From assembly GCF_014643735.1 (NCBI RefSeq), contig NZ_BMKA01000005.1, positions 108,824 to 172,823 on the forward strand: 64,000 nt of DNA. Direction: 5' to 3'. The notes beneath the pieces were generated by a model. The model did no database searches, had not been told where the DNA came from, and worked only from the letters and a program-made list of their open reading frames with translations. A program made the position numbers and the translations under genes. How positions within the stretch are numbered: the stretch's first letter is position 1; each line of letters starts with the position of its first letter. Below are positions 45,189-54,890 of this stretch, in pieces. The stretch is from Neptunicoccus cionae (lineage in GTDB: Bacteria; Pseudomonadota; Alphaproteobacteria; Rhodobacterales; Rhodobacteraceae).

Positions 45189-46994
45189 CTAGTAAACCCG
45201 CGCTTTGGGCGCGATTTTCTTCAGCTCGATGCCGCCTTCTTTTTCCGGCGTAAGCGGATCAACATGAACATTACGATAGGTCAGTTTGACTTCATTTCCA
45301 GAAACCCGCGCCAGCGTGTGCTTGCGCCAGTTCTTGTCGTCGCGATCGGGATAGTCCTCATGGGCGTGGGCGCCACGGCTTTCCTTACGCGCCTCGGCCC
45401 CGACAATCGTTGCCAGAGCGTTTGGCATCAGGTTATCGAGTTCCAGCGTCTCCATCAGATCGGAGTTCCAGATCAGTGAACGGTCGGTGACTTTGATGTC
45501 ATCCATCTTGGCCGCAACCGCTTTCATCTTGTCCACGCCCTCGGCCAGCGTCTTGTCGGTTCTAAAGACCGCCGCATCCGCTTGCATGGTTTTTTGCATC
45601 TCAAGGCGCAGTTCCGCAGTCGGCACAGAGCCGTTTGCATTGCGCATAGCATCAAACCGGTCCATCGCTTTTTCAACGGAAGCCATGTTCAGCGGACGGT
45701 TGCTTTCTTTGGGATCAACGATTTCACCCGCTTTGATCGCGGCTGCGCGGCCAAAGACCACAAGGTCGATCAAGCTGTTTGAACCAAGACGGTTCGCCCC
45801 GTGAACAGACGCACACCCTGCCTCACCCACAGCCATCAGGCCGGGGAAGATCTTGTCGTGGTTGCGGCTGGTCGGGTCGAGCACCTCGCCCCAATAGTTG
45901 GTCGGAATACCGCCCATGTTGTAGTGTACGGTCGGCAGCACCGGAATGGGTTCCTTGGTCAGATCCACACCCGCAAAAATGCGCGCGCTTTCGGAAATAC
46001 CGGGCAACCGTTCGGCCAGTGCTTCGGGTGGCAGGTGGTTCAGGTGCAGGTGGATGTGATCCCCATCCTTGCCGATCCCGCGCCCTTCGCGGATTTCCAT
46101 TGTCATACAGCGGGACACAACATCACGGCTGGCAAGGTCTTTATAGGTCGGCGCGTACCGCTCCATAAACCGTTCGCCTTCGGAGTTGGTCAGATAACCG
46201 CCCTCCCCCCGTGCGCCTTCGGTGATCAGACAGCCCGAACCGTAGATGCCGGTGGGGTGGAACTGCACGAATTCCATGTCCTGCAACGGCAGGCCTTGGC
46301 GTGCAACCATACCACCACCATCACCTGTGCAGGTGTGGGCAGAGGTCGCCGAGAAGTAAGCGCGGCCATAGCCACCCGTCGCCAGAACAACCGTTTTTGC
46401 GTTAAAGCGGTGGATCGTACCGTCATCCAGCTTCCAAGCCAGCAAACCCTGACAAGAGCCGTCTTCCGCCATGATCAGGTCGAGCGCGAAATACTCGATA
46501 AAGAACTCGGCGTTGTTTTTCAGCGACTGGCCGTAAAGCGTGTGCAGAATGGCGTGGCCGGTGCGGTCAGCCGCAGCACAGGTGCGCTGTACTGGCGGGC
46601 CTTCGCCAAATTCGGTCGTGTGGCCACCAAACGGACGCTGATAGATTTTACCCTCTTCGGTGCGCGAGAACGGCACGCCGTAGTGGTCCAGCTCATACAC
46701 AGCCTTGGGTGCTTCACGGGCGAGGTATTCCATCGCATCCGTATCACCCAGCCAGTCAGACCCTTTCACAGTGTCATACAAATGCCACTGCCAGTTGTCC
46801 GGCCCCATGTTGGACAGGGACGCCGCAATGCCACCCTGTGCTGCAACCGTGTGGGAACGTGTCGGGAAAACCTTCGTGACACAGGCAGTTTTCAAGCCCT
46901 GCTCGGCCATGCCAAGCGTCGCACGCAGGCCAGCGCCACCGGCGCCAACAACTACAACATCATAAGTGTGGTCTACATATTCATAAGCGGACAT
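45189..46994 (-). CDS. sdhA: Succinate dehydrogenase flavoprotein subunit SdhA
   Basis: The 601-residue catalytic subunit that oxidises succinate to fumarate on the cytoplasmic side. [20 protein letters not shown] binds [16 protein letters not shown] includes the His covalently joined to FAD, and [11 protein letters not shown] plus [12 protein letters not shown] complete the active-site region. Length is standard for alphaproteobacterial SdhA. It follows sdhD by 15 bases. Confidence 0.98.
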   Translation of the reverse strand: MSAYEYVDHTYDVVVVGAGGAGLRATLGMAEQGLKTACVTKVFPTRSHTVAAQGGIAASLSNMGPDNWQWHLYDTVKGSDWLGDTDAMEYLAREAPKAVYELDHYGVPFSRTEEGKIYQRPFGGHTTEFGEGPPVQRTCAAADRTGHAILHTLYGQSLKNNAEFFIEYFALDLIMAEDGSCQGLLAWKLDDGTIHRFNAKTVVLATGGYGRAYFSATSAHTCTGDGGGMVARQGLPLQDMEFVQFHPTGIYGSGCLITEGARGEGGYLTNSEGERFMERYAPTYKDLASRDVVSRCMTMEIREGRGIGKDGDHIHLHLNHLPPEALAERLPGISESARIFAGVDLTKEPIPVLPTVHYNMGGIPTNYWGEVLDPTSRNHDKIFPGLMAVGEAGCASVHGANRLGSNSLIDLVVFGRAAAIKAGEIVDPKESNRPLNMASVEKAMDRFDAMRNANGSVPTAELRLEMQKTMQADAAVFRTDKTLAEGVDKMKAVAAKMDDIKVTDRSLIWNSDLMETLELDNLMPNALATIVGAEARKESRGAHAHEDYPDRDDKNWRKHTLARVSGNEVKLTYRNVHVDPLTPEKEGGIELKKIAPKARVY

Positions 46995-47009
46995 AAATTC
47001 GGTCTCCGA

Positions 47010-47390
47010 TCAGCCGGCAAAGGCGATTTTGGCAACAGCAAAGGCACCAGCGGCCCCTAGGAAGTAACAGATCAGGCGAGTCGCAACCAAGGAAATGGCC
47101 AGCGTCGCCTTACCGTGGACATAGTCGAGCAGGATTTCTTTCGCCCCGTCCGCAAGATGTTTGAACGCCACCAGTAGGAAAAGGATCACAACAATCGCTT
47201 TAAACGGGTTCTGGAAAGCAGCAACAACTGTGCTGTGCTCCTCACCGATCAGCGATCCGACAATCCAAAGGAACAGAACAGCAAGAGGCACCAGCGCAAC
47301 CGAAAGCACACGGCCCGAAAACCACTCGTGCACGCCTTCATTTGCGGTCCCAAGACCGATGACACGGCCAAGATCAGTTTTATAAGACAT
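47010..47390 (-). CDS. sdhD: Succinate dehydrogenase membrane anchor SdhD
   Basis: A 126-residue membrane anchor with three transmembrane helices (SVALVPLAVLFLWIVGSLI, AIVVILFLLVAFKHLADG, ICYFLGAAGAFAVAKIA). The second helix carries the conserved H-x-x-x-G near FKHLADGAKEILLDYVH, where haem and quinone bind. It follows sdhC by 12 bases and precedes sdhA. Confidence 0.95.
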   Translation of the reverse strand: MSYKTDLGRVIGLGTANEGVHEWFSGRVLSVALVPLAVLFLWIVGSLIGEEHSTVVAAFQNPFKAIVVILFLLVAFKHLADGAKEILLDYVHGKATLAISLVATRLICYFLGAAGAFAVAKIAFAG

Positions 47391-47402
47391 ATCGTGCGCC
47401 CC

Positions 47403-47789
47403 TTAGATGAAAAAGAACAGGCTGATGACGGTCAGCACAAAGCTGCCAATCACTACGCCCCATCCGGTGGAATTGACTGTTTTCAGCTCATAGCCGATGC
47501 CGAAATCCATGACCAAGTGGCGCAGACCGCCAAGGAAGTGGAACCACAGCGCCCAAAGGGACCCCACGAGGATCAACAGGCCCAACCATGAGGTCAGGAA
47601 ACCGTTTGCCATCTCGTAATATTCAGGGCCGGAGGCCGCAGCCATCAGCCACCACACCACCAGAAAAGCGGCCAGTACCATGCCTGCCCCTGTAATCCGG
47701 TTCGCGATGGACACGAACATGGTAATGCTTAGTCGATAGATGGATAGATGTGGGGATAGCGGGCGATTGCCACGGTTCACGTCTGCCAT
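47403..47789 (-). CDS. sdhC: Succinate dehydrogenase cytochrome b subunit SdhC
   Basis: A 128-residue membrane subunit opening NRGNRPLSPHLSIYRLSITM (the RPLSPHLxIY signature) with three helices; the haem His lies in HFLGGLRHLVMDFG. It is the first gene of the operon. An inverted repeat 127-160 bases upstream (47916-47949) is a candidate control site. Confidence 0.96.
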   Translation of the reverse strand: MADVNRGNRPLSPHLSIYRLSITMFVSIANRITGAGMVLAAFLVVWWLMAAASGPEYYEMANGFLTSWLGLLILVGSLWALWFHFLGGLRHLVMDFGIGYELKTVNSTGWGVVIGSFVLTVISLFFFI

Positions 47790-47915
47790 GAGGCACCTCT
47801 TGATCAGCTTGCTGAGGCTTTGTTAGCAAAGAATTCTGCGGAGTCATAGGGAAGCGCGCAATTATTTGCGCCCCTACTGTGCGGTTTTTTGACCATTTAG
47901 CCATGATTTAACGAA

Positions 47916-47949
47916 TTTGTGATCACAGCAATATTTACGTGATCACAAA
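47916..47949. promoter_or_regulatory. Candidate operator upstream of sdhC
   Basis: TTTGTGATCAC and its complement GTGATCACAAA (11 bases each) flank 12 bases; inside them two GTGATCAC palindromes start 20 bp apart, about two helix turns. The site lies 127-160 bases ahead of sdhC. The spacing fits cooperative binding of a dimeric regulator. I cannot match it to a named consensus with certainty. Confidence 0.55.
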
Positions 47950-47992
47950 AACAACGCCCCGCACCGACAGTCCACACCGTTGCCTTCGGCGA

Positions 47993-48063
47993 GGATATTT
48001 GACGAAAATGGAGCCCTGCCAACCTTATCCTGAACGGCAGGGCTCTTTTTGGGGAAAATATCC
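47993..48063. terminator. Compound stem-loop terminator
   Basis: GAGCCCTGCC and GGCAGGGCTC pair perfectly around 15 bases, followed by TTTTT. Outer arms GGATATTT and AAATATCC extend the stem after A/T-rich interior loops. It lies 41 bases past the end of the minus-strand mesaconyl-CoA hydratase gene; the T-run on the plus strand also makes a terminator against transcription entering from the left. Confidence 0.75.
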
Positions 48064-48103
48064 AAATGCGAACCGCCCCGCCAAACGGCGCGGTTCAGCG
48101 GGG

Positions 48104-49138
48104 TCAGGACGGCATCAAAGCCCAATAGTCCAGATCAAGCAGCACGTCGGGACGGTATTTCCCATCCTCCCCGCGCAGGGTCATTTCTGCACTGTCTCCT
48201 TTGGTTGCCACCAACCGCAGCCGTACTGCGCTAACGCCATTGGCCGAAGTCTCTGCAATGTCGAGCACTTCGGACCAAGCGCGGATCGTGTCACCGGACA
48301 GGCAGGGGTTCGCGTGCGCACCTGCGTTGATGCCCGCAATCATCTGCGCATTGGCCAGACCGTTGAACGACAAGGCACGCGCCATAGAAATCACATGCCC
48401 GCCATAGATCAGCCGCGTGCCATCAGGGCGGGCCGATGTATCAAAATGCACCTTCGCCGTGTTCTGCCACAAGCGGGTGGCGATCATGTGTTCGGCTTCT
48501 TCAATCGTTACGCCGTCTACATGGTTGATCTTCTCGCCCACTTCATAATCCGCCGCACGGTGGGGTTCACCGGCGAGCGCATAATCGTAGCCAGAGAAAT
48601 CCAGCCCTTCGGGGATTGTCAGGTCAGCCGCGTCAATCACGCTGCTGAGTTCCGGCAGAACCGTGTCGGGCGCGGCCGCATCCAGATCCCGTTTGCGCAC
48701 CATAACCCAACGCTTGTAGTCGATGACGACTTCATCCCGCTGGTTAAAGCCCTTTGAATGCACCCAAACCACGCCACTTTTGCCGTTGGAGTTCTGCTTC
48801 AGCCCGATCACCTCGGACGTTGTACGCAGTGTGTCCCCCGCATAAACCGGCTTCAGGAAGTGCCCTTCCGCATAGCCCAGATTGGCCAATGCGTTCAGCG
48901 AAACATCTGGCACAGTCTTCCCGAACACCACGTGGAACGCTGCAAGATCGTCCAGAGGGGACGCAGGCAGACCGCTGGCTCGGGCAAATTCATCCGAGGA
49001 ATACAGCGCATGACGGGCCGGATAGAGCGCATGATACAACGCCCGCTCCCCGCCCGATACAGTACGGGGCACCGCGTGGTGAATGGTTTCCCCGACAGTA
49101 TAATCTTCAAAAAAGCGGCCTGCGTTCGTTTTAACCAT
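48104..49138 (-). CDS. mch: Mesaconyl-CoA hydratase (beta-methylmalyl-CoA dehydratase)
   Basis: A 344-residue two-domain MaoC/hot-dog enzyme that interconverts mesaconyl-CoA and beta-methylmalyl-CoA in the ethylmalonyl-CoA pathway for acetate assimilation. The start MVKTNAGRFFEDYTVGETIH and IVFGKTVPDVSLNALANLGY match the Rhodobacter enzyme closely, and the length is the same. It follows DUF1737 after one base, in an operon with the malyl-CoA lyase-family gene that acts on the same intermediate. Confidence 0.95.
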   Translation of the reverse strand: MVKTNAGRFFEDYTVGETIHHAVPRTVSGGERALYHALYPARHALYSSDEFARASGLPASPLDDLAAFHVVFGKTVPDVSLNALANLGYAEGHFLKPVYAGDTLRTTSEVIGLKQNSNGKSGVVWVHSKGFNQRDEVVIDYKRWVMVRKRDLDAAAPDTVLPELSSVIDAADLTIPEGLDFSGYDYALAGEPHRAADYEVGEKINHVDGVTIEEAEHMIATRLWQNTAKVHFDTSARPDGTRLIYGGHVISMARALSFNGLANAQMIAGINAGAHANPCLSGDTIRAWSEVLDIAETSANGVSAVRLRLVATKGDSAEMTLRGEDGKYRPDVLLDLDYWALMPS

Positions 49139-49139
49139 C

Positions 49140-49343
49140 TTACGCCTGCCCCAGTTTCATGTCCGGCGAATACTCCTGATCGCTTTCTTTTGTGACAGCC
49201 TGCGCACAGCGCATCACGCCGTTTGCGCCGTCAAACGCATAGGACGGTGAACCATGCAGCGACCAGCCCTTGGACAAAGCCTCGGTCACGCGGTGGCAAA
49301 ATTGCGAGGTGTCATCCTCGGTGATCAGACGGTAAACAATCAT
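49140..49343 (-). CDS. DUF1737-family small protein
   Basis: A 67-residue protein: IVYRLITEDDTSQFCHRVTE and LSKGWSLHGSPSYAFDGANG are the signature of the DUF1737 family, a small fold of unknown function also found fused to other domains. It overlaps NnrU by 4 bases and precedes mch by 1 base, so it is translated with the ethylmalonyl-CoA genes. No enzymatic role is known. Confidence 0.85.
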   Translation of the reverse strand: MIVYRLITEDDTSQFCHRVTEALSKGWSLHGSPSYAFDGANGVMRCAQAVTKESDQEYSPDMKLGQA

Positions 49344-49912
49344 GCGTAAGTTCCCAGAAATGGATTGTGGCCCAGTGCGACGTGGATGCCGGTTATGATG
49401 GCATAAAGCACCAGCGAGATGACCAACAGGCGGATATCGCCTTTGATCGGGCCGGGTTCAGGCCGCGCCCATGTAGGCTCGGCGCGGTTGATAAGAAGGA
49501 TTTCGGCCACAGCCCAAAGCGCCATAGAACCGAACAGCACCACAGAGGCATAATCGCCGTTGACCAGTAGGTGTGCAAAAGACCAGACGATCACGCCCAG
49601 CAGCATCGGGTGGCGGAACCAGCTGCGCATCCTGCCTTTGGACGATCCCGCCCCCAGCAGCATGACAGCAAACAGCATCAGAAGGTTGTTCAGGTGCCCT
49701 ATACCTGCCAGCGGCGCGTAGACCGGATCATAAGGTTCGGCGCGGTAGCCAATCACCATCAAGACAATGGAGACAACCAGCAGCAATGCAAAGACGCCTC
49801 TCGCCGGTTTCTGGCCCATTGCCCGATCCAACGCGGCACGGGCGCTCGGGGCGACCCGTTTGAAGACATGGACAAGAATCCAGATGGCGATGCCAAGGTA
49901 GAGAAGCGTCAT
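49340..49912 (-). CDS. NnrU-family membrane protein
   Basis: A 190-residue membrane protein with about five hydrophobic segments and the family features GIGHLNNLLMLFAVMLLGAG and WFRHPMLLGVIVWSFAHLLV, where His residues in helices recall NnrU/isoprenylcysteine methyltransferase-like folds. NnrU is linked to nitrite/NO metabolism in denitrifiers, but here no denitrification genes are near and it sits in the malyl-CoA lyase-mch operon, so its role is unclear. Confidence 0.88.
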   Translation of the reverse strand: MTLLYLGIAIWILVHVFKRVAPSARAALDRAMGQKPARGVFALLLVVSIVLMVIGYRAEPYDPVYAPLAGIGHLNNLLMLFAVMLLGAGSSKGRMRSWFRHPMLLGVIVWSFAHLLVNGDYASVVLFGSMALWAVAEILLINRAEPTWARPEPGPIKGDIRLLVISLVLYAIITGIHVALGHNPFLGTYA

Positions 49913-49923
49913 GGGGGTATCCC

Positions 49924-50796
49924 TCAGGTTTCACTGGCTGCGATGGCATCCGCTTTGGCCAACAGCGCGCGTGCGGTTACGATATGCAAATTCTCTACAA
50001 TCTTGCCATCCAGCACTGCAATGCCTTTTCCGCTTTCTTCTGCTTCTTTGAAGGCCGCCATCTGACGTTTGGCCAGTTCGATTTCGGCCTCCGAGGGGCG
50101 ATAGGCGGTGTTTGTCGGGGCAAGCTGGTCCGGATGCAGCAGGGATTTTCCGTCAAACCCCATCATGCGGCCGTGATCCAGCTCTACCTGCAAGCCGTCC
50201 ACATCCTTAAAGGCATTATAAACGCCATCAATGCAGATCAGCCCGTAAGCCCGCGCGGCCAGCAGGCACAGACCGATAGAAGCTTGCAGCGCTGTGCGGG
50301 CCGGATCGGTTTGCGCACCCAGATCCTTAATCAGATCGTTAGAGCCGAGCACCATGCCCGCCATGCGCGGCGCCGCCGCAATCTCGCGCGCGTTCAACAT
50401 GGACAGAGGGGTTTCCATCATAGCCCAGATTTTCGTGTGGGCGCAGTTTTCCGCCCCGTCCAAGATTTCTGCCAGCTTTTCAATGTCAGCTGCACCATAG
50501 ACTTTGGGCAGCAGGATCGATTCAGGTCCGGCGGGCAGAATCGCGGCCAGATCGTCCATCGCCCATTCTGTTTCAAACCCGTTGATCCGCACCAGCAAAG
50601 CGCGGTTGCCGTAATTAAGGTCCCGCAACGCATCGGCCACATGCCCCCGTGCTTCAGCTTTGGCTTCGGGGGCGACGGCATCTTCCAGATCGAAGATAAT
50701 CCCGTCCGTGGACAGTGTTTGCGCCTTCTCCAGCGCGCGGGTCTTGGACCCCGGTATATAAAGAACAGAACGGTACGGGCGGTTTTCAGCGGTCAT
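49924..50796 (-). CDS. CoA ester lyase, probably (3S)-malyl-CoA thioesterase
   Basis: A 290-residue HpcH/HpaI aldolase-family enzyme. RSVLYIPGSKTRALEKA, GIIFDLEDAVAPEAKA (Mg/CoA-binding E-D) and MVLGSNDLIKDLGAQT mark the CitE/Mcl fold. Its N-terminus and length are closer to the thioesterase Mcl2 of Rhodobacter than to the bifunctional lyase Mcl1. It would hydrolyse (S)-malyl-CoA to malate, or be a lyase on malyl/methylmalyl-CoA. GGAG lies before the ATG at 50796. It heads the nnrU-DUF1737-mch operon. Confidence 0.85.
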   Translation of the reverse strand: MTAENRPYRSVLYIPGSKTRALEKAQTLSTDGIIFDLEDAVAPEAKAEARGHVADALRDLNYGNRALLVRINGFETEWAMDDLAAILPAGPESILLPKVYGAADIEKLAEILDGAENCAHTKIWAMMETPLSMLNAREIAAAPRMAGMVLGSNDLIKDLGAQTDPARTALQASIGLCLLAARAYGLICIDGVYNAFKDVDGLQVELDHGRMMGFDGKSLLHPDQLAPTNTAYRPSEAEIELAKRQMAAFKEAEESGKGIAVLDGKIVENLHIVTARALLAKADAIAASET

Positions 50797-51149
50797 CTTA
50801 GCAGCTCCGGTCATATGCAAAGTCGGTTTCGGGTTCAGGATCAACCACAGTTTCCCCTGCAACACAATAATGTCGCGCAACAATAATACCGAAATGCGCC
50901 ATAGTTACGCAGCATTCTTGCGCACCCATCACGCACCCTTTTGAAAGTCCGCGCCGTTAACCAATTTTTTCCGCTTTTAGGGTCAGTCTACTCCCACACC
51001 TTCACAGGGGAACGGGTCGGCCGGCTGGCCACCTGAATATGGACCGGAAGCAGCCCTGTGATCACATCAGACCAATTTCGGGTCGTCGGCGCGGATCATC
51101 AAGAACAAGGCCGGTTTCGCCTGCCCCGTTGAAAGAACGGAGACTACAC
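50797..51149. other. Divergent promoter region
   Basis: A 353-base spacer between the malyl-CoA enzyme and a plus-strand hypothetical gene. It contains near-direct repeats GCAACACAATAAT (50859-50871) and GCAACAATAAT (50877-50887), 18 bp apart, which could be operator half-sites. Otherwise no gene. Confidence 0.45.
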
Positions 51150-51461
51150 ATGCAGAAATTCCTTTTCGCACTGTCGCTGGGGTTCCTAGGCGTCATTCTG
51201 GCCCATAGCCCCGCCTATTCCCAACAGGCAAGTTGTGCCGAACGCACCCAAGTGGTGGAGCGGCTCCAGTCCAAATACGGCGAAACCCGCAGGTCTGTTG
51301 GACTGGCCGCAAATAATGGCGTGGTCGAGGTGTTCGCCAGTGACAACAGCGGCAGTTGGACAATTGTGATCACCCTGCCAAACGGTATGACTTGCCTTGT
51401 CGCGGCGGGTGACTCCTATGAAACGCTGGATGACGCTTACACTGACGGTGAAAAAGCCTGA
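51150..51461 (+). CDS. Small exported hypothetical protein
   Basis: A 103-residue protein with a Sec signal (MQKFLFALSLGFLGVILAHS) cleaved after AYSQ, and a mature part with SCAERTQVVERL, SGSWTIVITLPNGMTCLVAAGD. Two Cys could form a disulfide. GGAG precedes ATG. It is monocistronic, between the ethylmalonyl-CoA operon and mdh. No family is named, though such YETLD-type proteins recur in Rhodobacterales. Function unknown. Confidence 0.7.
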   Translation: MQKFLFALSLGFLGVILAHSPAYSQQASCAERTQVVERLQSKYGETRRSVGLAANNGVVEVFASDNSGSWTIVITLPNGMTCLVAAGDSYETLDDAYTDGEKA

Positions 51462-51735
51462 CCAGCGTAAATCGCGGCGCGAAACCAGCCTTGTGCCGGA
51501 TCGCGCCGATCACTGAAAGTGCCGAAATCCGAATCAACTGTATACAACGGCATGCAGGTCGTGGCGGATTCACCCCCGCCCCAGCGCCAGCACACTTTTC
51601 AACTTATCCTCTTTAGATCAACAGCTTACTCGATCACGTTAAGGATAACTCAGCCAGACCGAACCAAATGAGCCTTGCTCTGCCTACCCAATGGCGGTAG
51701 CACACGGTCGAGTTTCACATCACACGGGAGTTTGA

Positions 51736-52701
<966 letters not shown>

Positions 52702-52720
52702 GCCGCACGACCTTAAATGC

Positions 52721-52751
52721 AAAAGCCCCGCGAACCATTCGCGGGGCTTTT
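52721..52751 (+). terminator. Strong rho-independent terminator of mdh
   Basis: AAAAGCCCCGCGAA pairs perfectly with TTCGCGGGGCTTTT around CCA and is followed by a further T-run. It lies 20 bases after the mdh stop codon. Confidence 0.92.
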
Positions 52752-53173
52752 TTTGTGTGGCGCGGGCAGAAGCCTCCGGCGGTCATATCGTCAAGGCCGT
52801 AATGTATAATAATACTTGGTCGGAGTGCATCAAATACAAAAAGCATCTACAATATTATCTTACTTTTCGCGGTTGAAGAATTGCTTTCGCATTGCAGTCG
52901 GTAACTCGTACACGTCGCTTCTCGGACGGCCTACCTCACGCGATGGCGGGAATGGTGTTTAATCGCGTAGTCGGACACCACGGGGCGGAGTAACGTCTTT
53001 CGTCGCGACCAGAATGTGCGGCAGCTATTAGCAGAAAGTGAAGTTCGTAATGTTACATGAACGGCTCCTAGCGGTCTGTGGTGTCTAGCGCAGCGAAGGT
53101 CCGCTCTTAGGTCAAACAACCCAACATCTCTGCGGTTACCGCACCGTTCCGCCCTTCCCATAAACCGAACGGC
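52752..53173. other. Intergenic region after mdh
   Basis: About 420 bases with no convincing gene. A/T-rich near 52800-52870, then mixed sequence. It marks a change from the conserved TCA block to the accessory block on the right; no repeats, integrase or tRNA are seen at the junction. Confidence 0.45.
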
Positions 53174-54757
53174 TTAATGGAGCTCAATTTGTTTCATAGA
53201 AATGAAATTTTTACATAACCGCGTCAGAAACCGAGCTTGGCAAGGGCTGTATTCACGGTATTTCTTGCTGGTCCTTGAGGTAGCGGAAACGCCGATAAAA
53301 AATCGCTCAATTTGGCGTCCGGGCGGCGCGCGCGCGCGCGCTGCAAACGTGTGGCCGTCTTTCGTATTCCCGCTGGCCTGATGTGTCATGGCTGCCAGCA
53401 TATCGATCAGAAAATGCGCGCCCGGTGTGCGGGCTGAAAGATCCGCCCAATAAGCGGCCTCTGCCCACTCATATCGGTTGAACCTGACCCAAGCTTTCAT
53501 CCCATGCATACCATAGAGAAGCGGATCGAGAGGACTGAGCCGTGTTGCCAGATCTGCACGTCGGTCAATATGATCGACGGCACCGTTCAGGGCCTGAACC
53601 AACCCCAGTGAATAATGACCTTGGGCATAGTTCGGATTGAGTGTGACCGCGCGCCTCAGGTAATGTGCAGCCGTATCCAGATCTTGCAGTACCCAATGGC
53701 TGCGCCCGAGAACGAAGTTTGAAAAAGGGTCGTCCGGTGCCTGCTCCATCGCTTTCTCTGCTGCGCTCAGGGCATCCCGCGCAGCAGCGGCCCGGTTAGA
53801 TCCAAAGCCGGTGAACGCGCGCTGGAAAGCTACAAAAGAAAGCCCCGCATGCGCACGTGCAAAATCTGGAGCACGGGCAAGCGCTTCCTCAAAGTACTGC
53901 GCCGAAAGCGCGTTATCTTTCTCGGTGAACCGGTAGATATGATTGAGCCCCAAATGAAAAAAACTCCATGCATCAAGGGAGTCGATTTCTTGCCTTAAGG
54001 CTAGTGATGCTTGGTGACGCGGCACTTGGAATTCGACGGCTGCCACAACTGAATTTGTAACATCAGCTTTAATCTGGAAAATATCGTCAATCGGGCCGGT
54101 GTATCGCTCCGCCCAGATTACTTCTCCCGTGTTTGTAGACGTCAAGATCGGGGAAACGACCAAATTGGATCCAGTGATCTCGACCGCACCGGACAGCACG
54201 TAACTTACATCCAGTTGCTCGCTCATTAGTTGGGCGTTTGAAAGACCGAGTAGTTGAAAACTCGACGCGCGAGCGATGACTGTCAGCCATTTTGTCAAGG
54301 ACAGCGATACGATGAGTTCATGGGCAAGGGCTGGGGCGAACACCCTCGCTTGATCTAGTTCCCCGTAGGCCTCAAAGGGTAGCACCGCTATTGAGGGAGC
54401 GACGCCCTCATTGGCGGTTGTCGCTGCAGTCAAGCTGGCATCGGCCCTAGTGGTTACAGGCAGGATGAAGCGAAAGCCGCGCCCACGAACCGTTTGAACT
54501 GCGTTCTGCAGCACTCCGCTATCGCCAATTGCAGCGCGGGCAGACCGAACACGGCTTGCGATGGCGGCGTCAGAAATATCTGCGCCGTGCCAGATTGCAT
54601 CTATGATCTCGTCATGGGTTGTGATGCGTTCGCCATTTTTGACCAACAAGCTAAGAAGCAGATACACCTGTCGTTCAAGGGGAATGACGCGACCGTCCGC
54701 ATGCCGTAATTCGGCTGCCGGTTGGTCCAGTTGAAAATTCCCGAAACAGTAAATCAT
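53174..54757 (-). CDS. Winged-helix TPR regulator (CadC-like), C-terminus frameshifted
   Basis: A 527-codon regulator with an OmpR/CadC-type winged helix (residues 1-105: PLERQVYLLLSLLVKNGERI, VRGRGFRFILPV), then a TolB-like part (SIAVLPFEAYGELDQARVFA) and TPR repeats. No transmembrane helix is seen, so it is soluble. After ARARA the frame runs out into APPGRQIERFF..., but the +1 frame reads RRPDAKLSDFLSAFPLPQGP to a stop at 53224, the usual look of the C-terminus. The switch falls in the (GC)8 tract at 53326-53341. It is divergent from the CysK-like gene, which it may control. Confidence 0.8.
   Translation of the reverse strand: MIYCFGNFQLDQPAAELRHADGRVIPLERQVYLLLSLLVKNGERITTHDEIIDAIWHGADISDAAIASRVRSARAAIGDSGVLQNAVQTVRGRGFRFILPVTTRADASLTAATTANEGVAPSIAVLPFEAYGELDQARVFAPALAHELIVSLSLTKWLTVIARASSFQLLGLSNAQLMSEQLDVSYVLSGAVEITGSNLVVSPILTSTNTGEVIWAERYTGPIDDIFQIKADVTNSVVAAVEFQVPRHQASLALRQEIDSLDAWSFFHLGLNHIYRFTEKDNALSAQYFEEALARAPDFARAHAGLSFVAFQRAFTGFGSNRAAAARDALSAAEKAMEQAPDDPFSNFVLGRSHWVLQDLDTAAHYLRRAVTLNPNYAQGHYSLGLVQALNGAVDHIDRRADLATRLSPLDPLLYGMHGMKAWVRFNRYEWAEAAYWADLSARTPGAHFLIDMLAAMTHQASGNTKDGHTFAARARAPPGRQIERFFIGVSATSRTSKKYREYSPCQARFLTRLCKNFISMKQIELH
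53326..53341. repeat. (GC)8 dinucleotide tract inside the regulator gene
   Basis: Eight GC units in a row within the coding region. The downstream codons expected for the family are in the +1 frame, as if one GC unit were lost or one base gained. It may be slippage-prone (phase variation) or a sequencing error. Confidence 0.7.
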
Positions 54758-54890
54758 GACAACCTATTAGCAGAAATCAGGCCCATCTGCACTATTTCTA
54801 CAGCCATTCTACAAGCTAGCACCGACTGGGCCAGTTATGGTTATTCAATGAAGCGCTAATTCCCACCCAATGAATGTGAAAGGCAATGCT

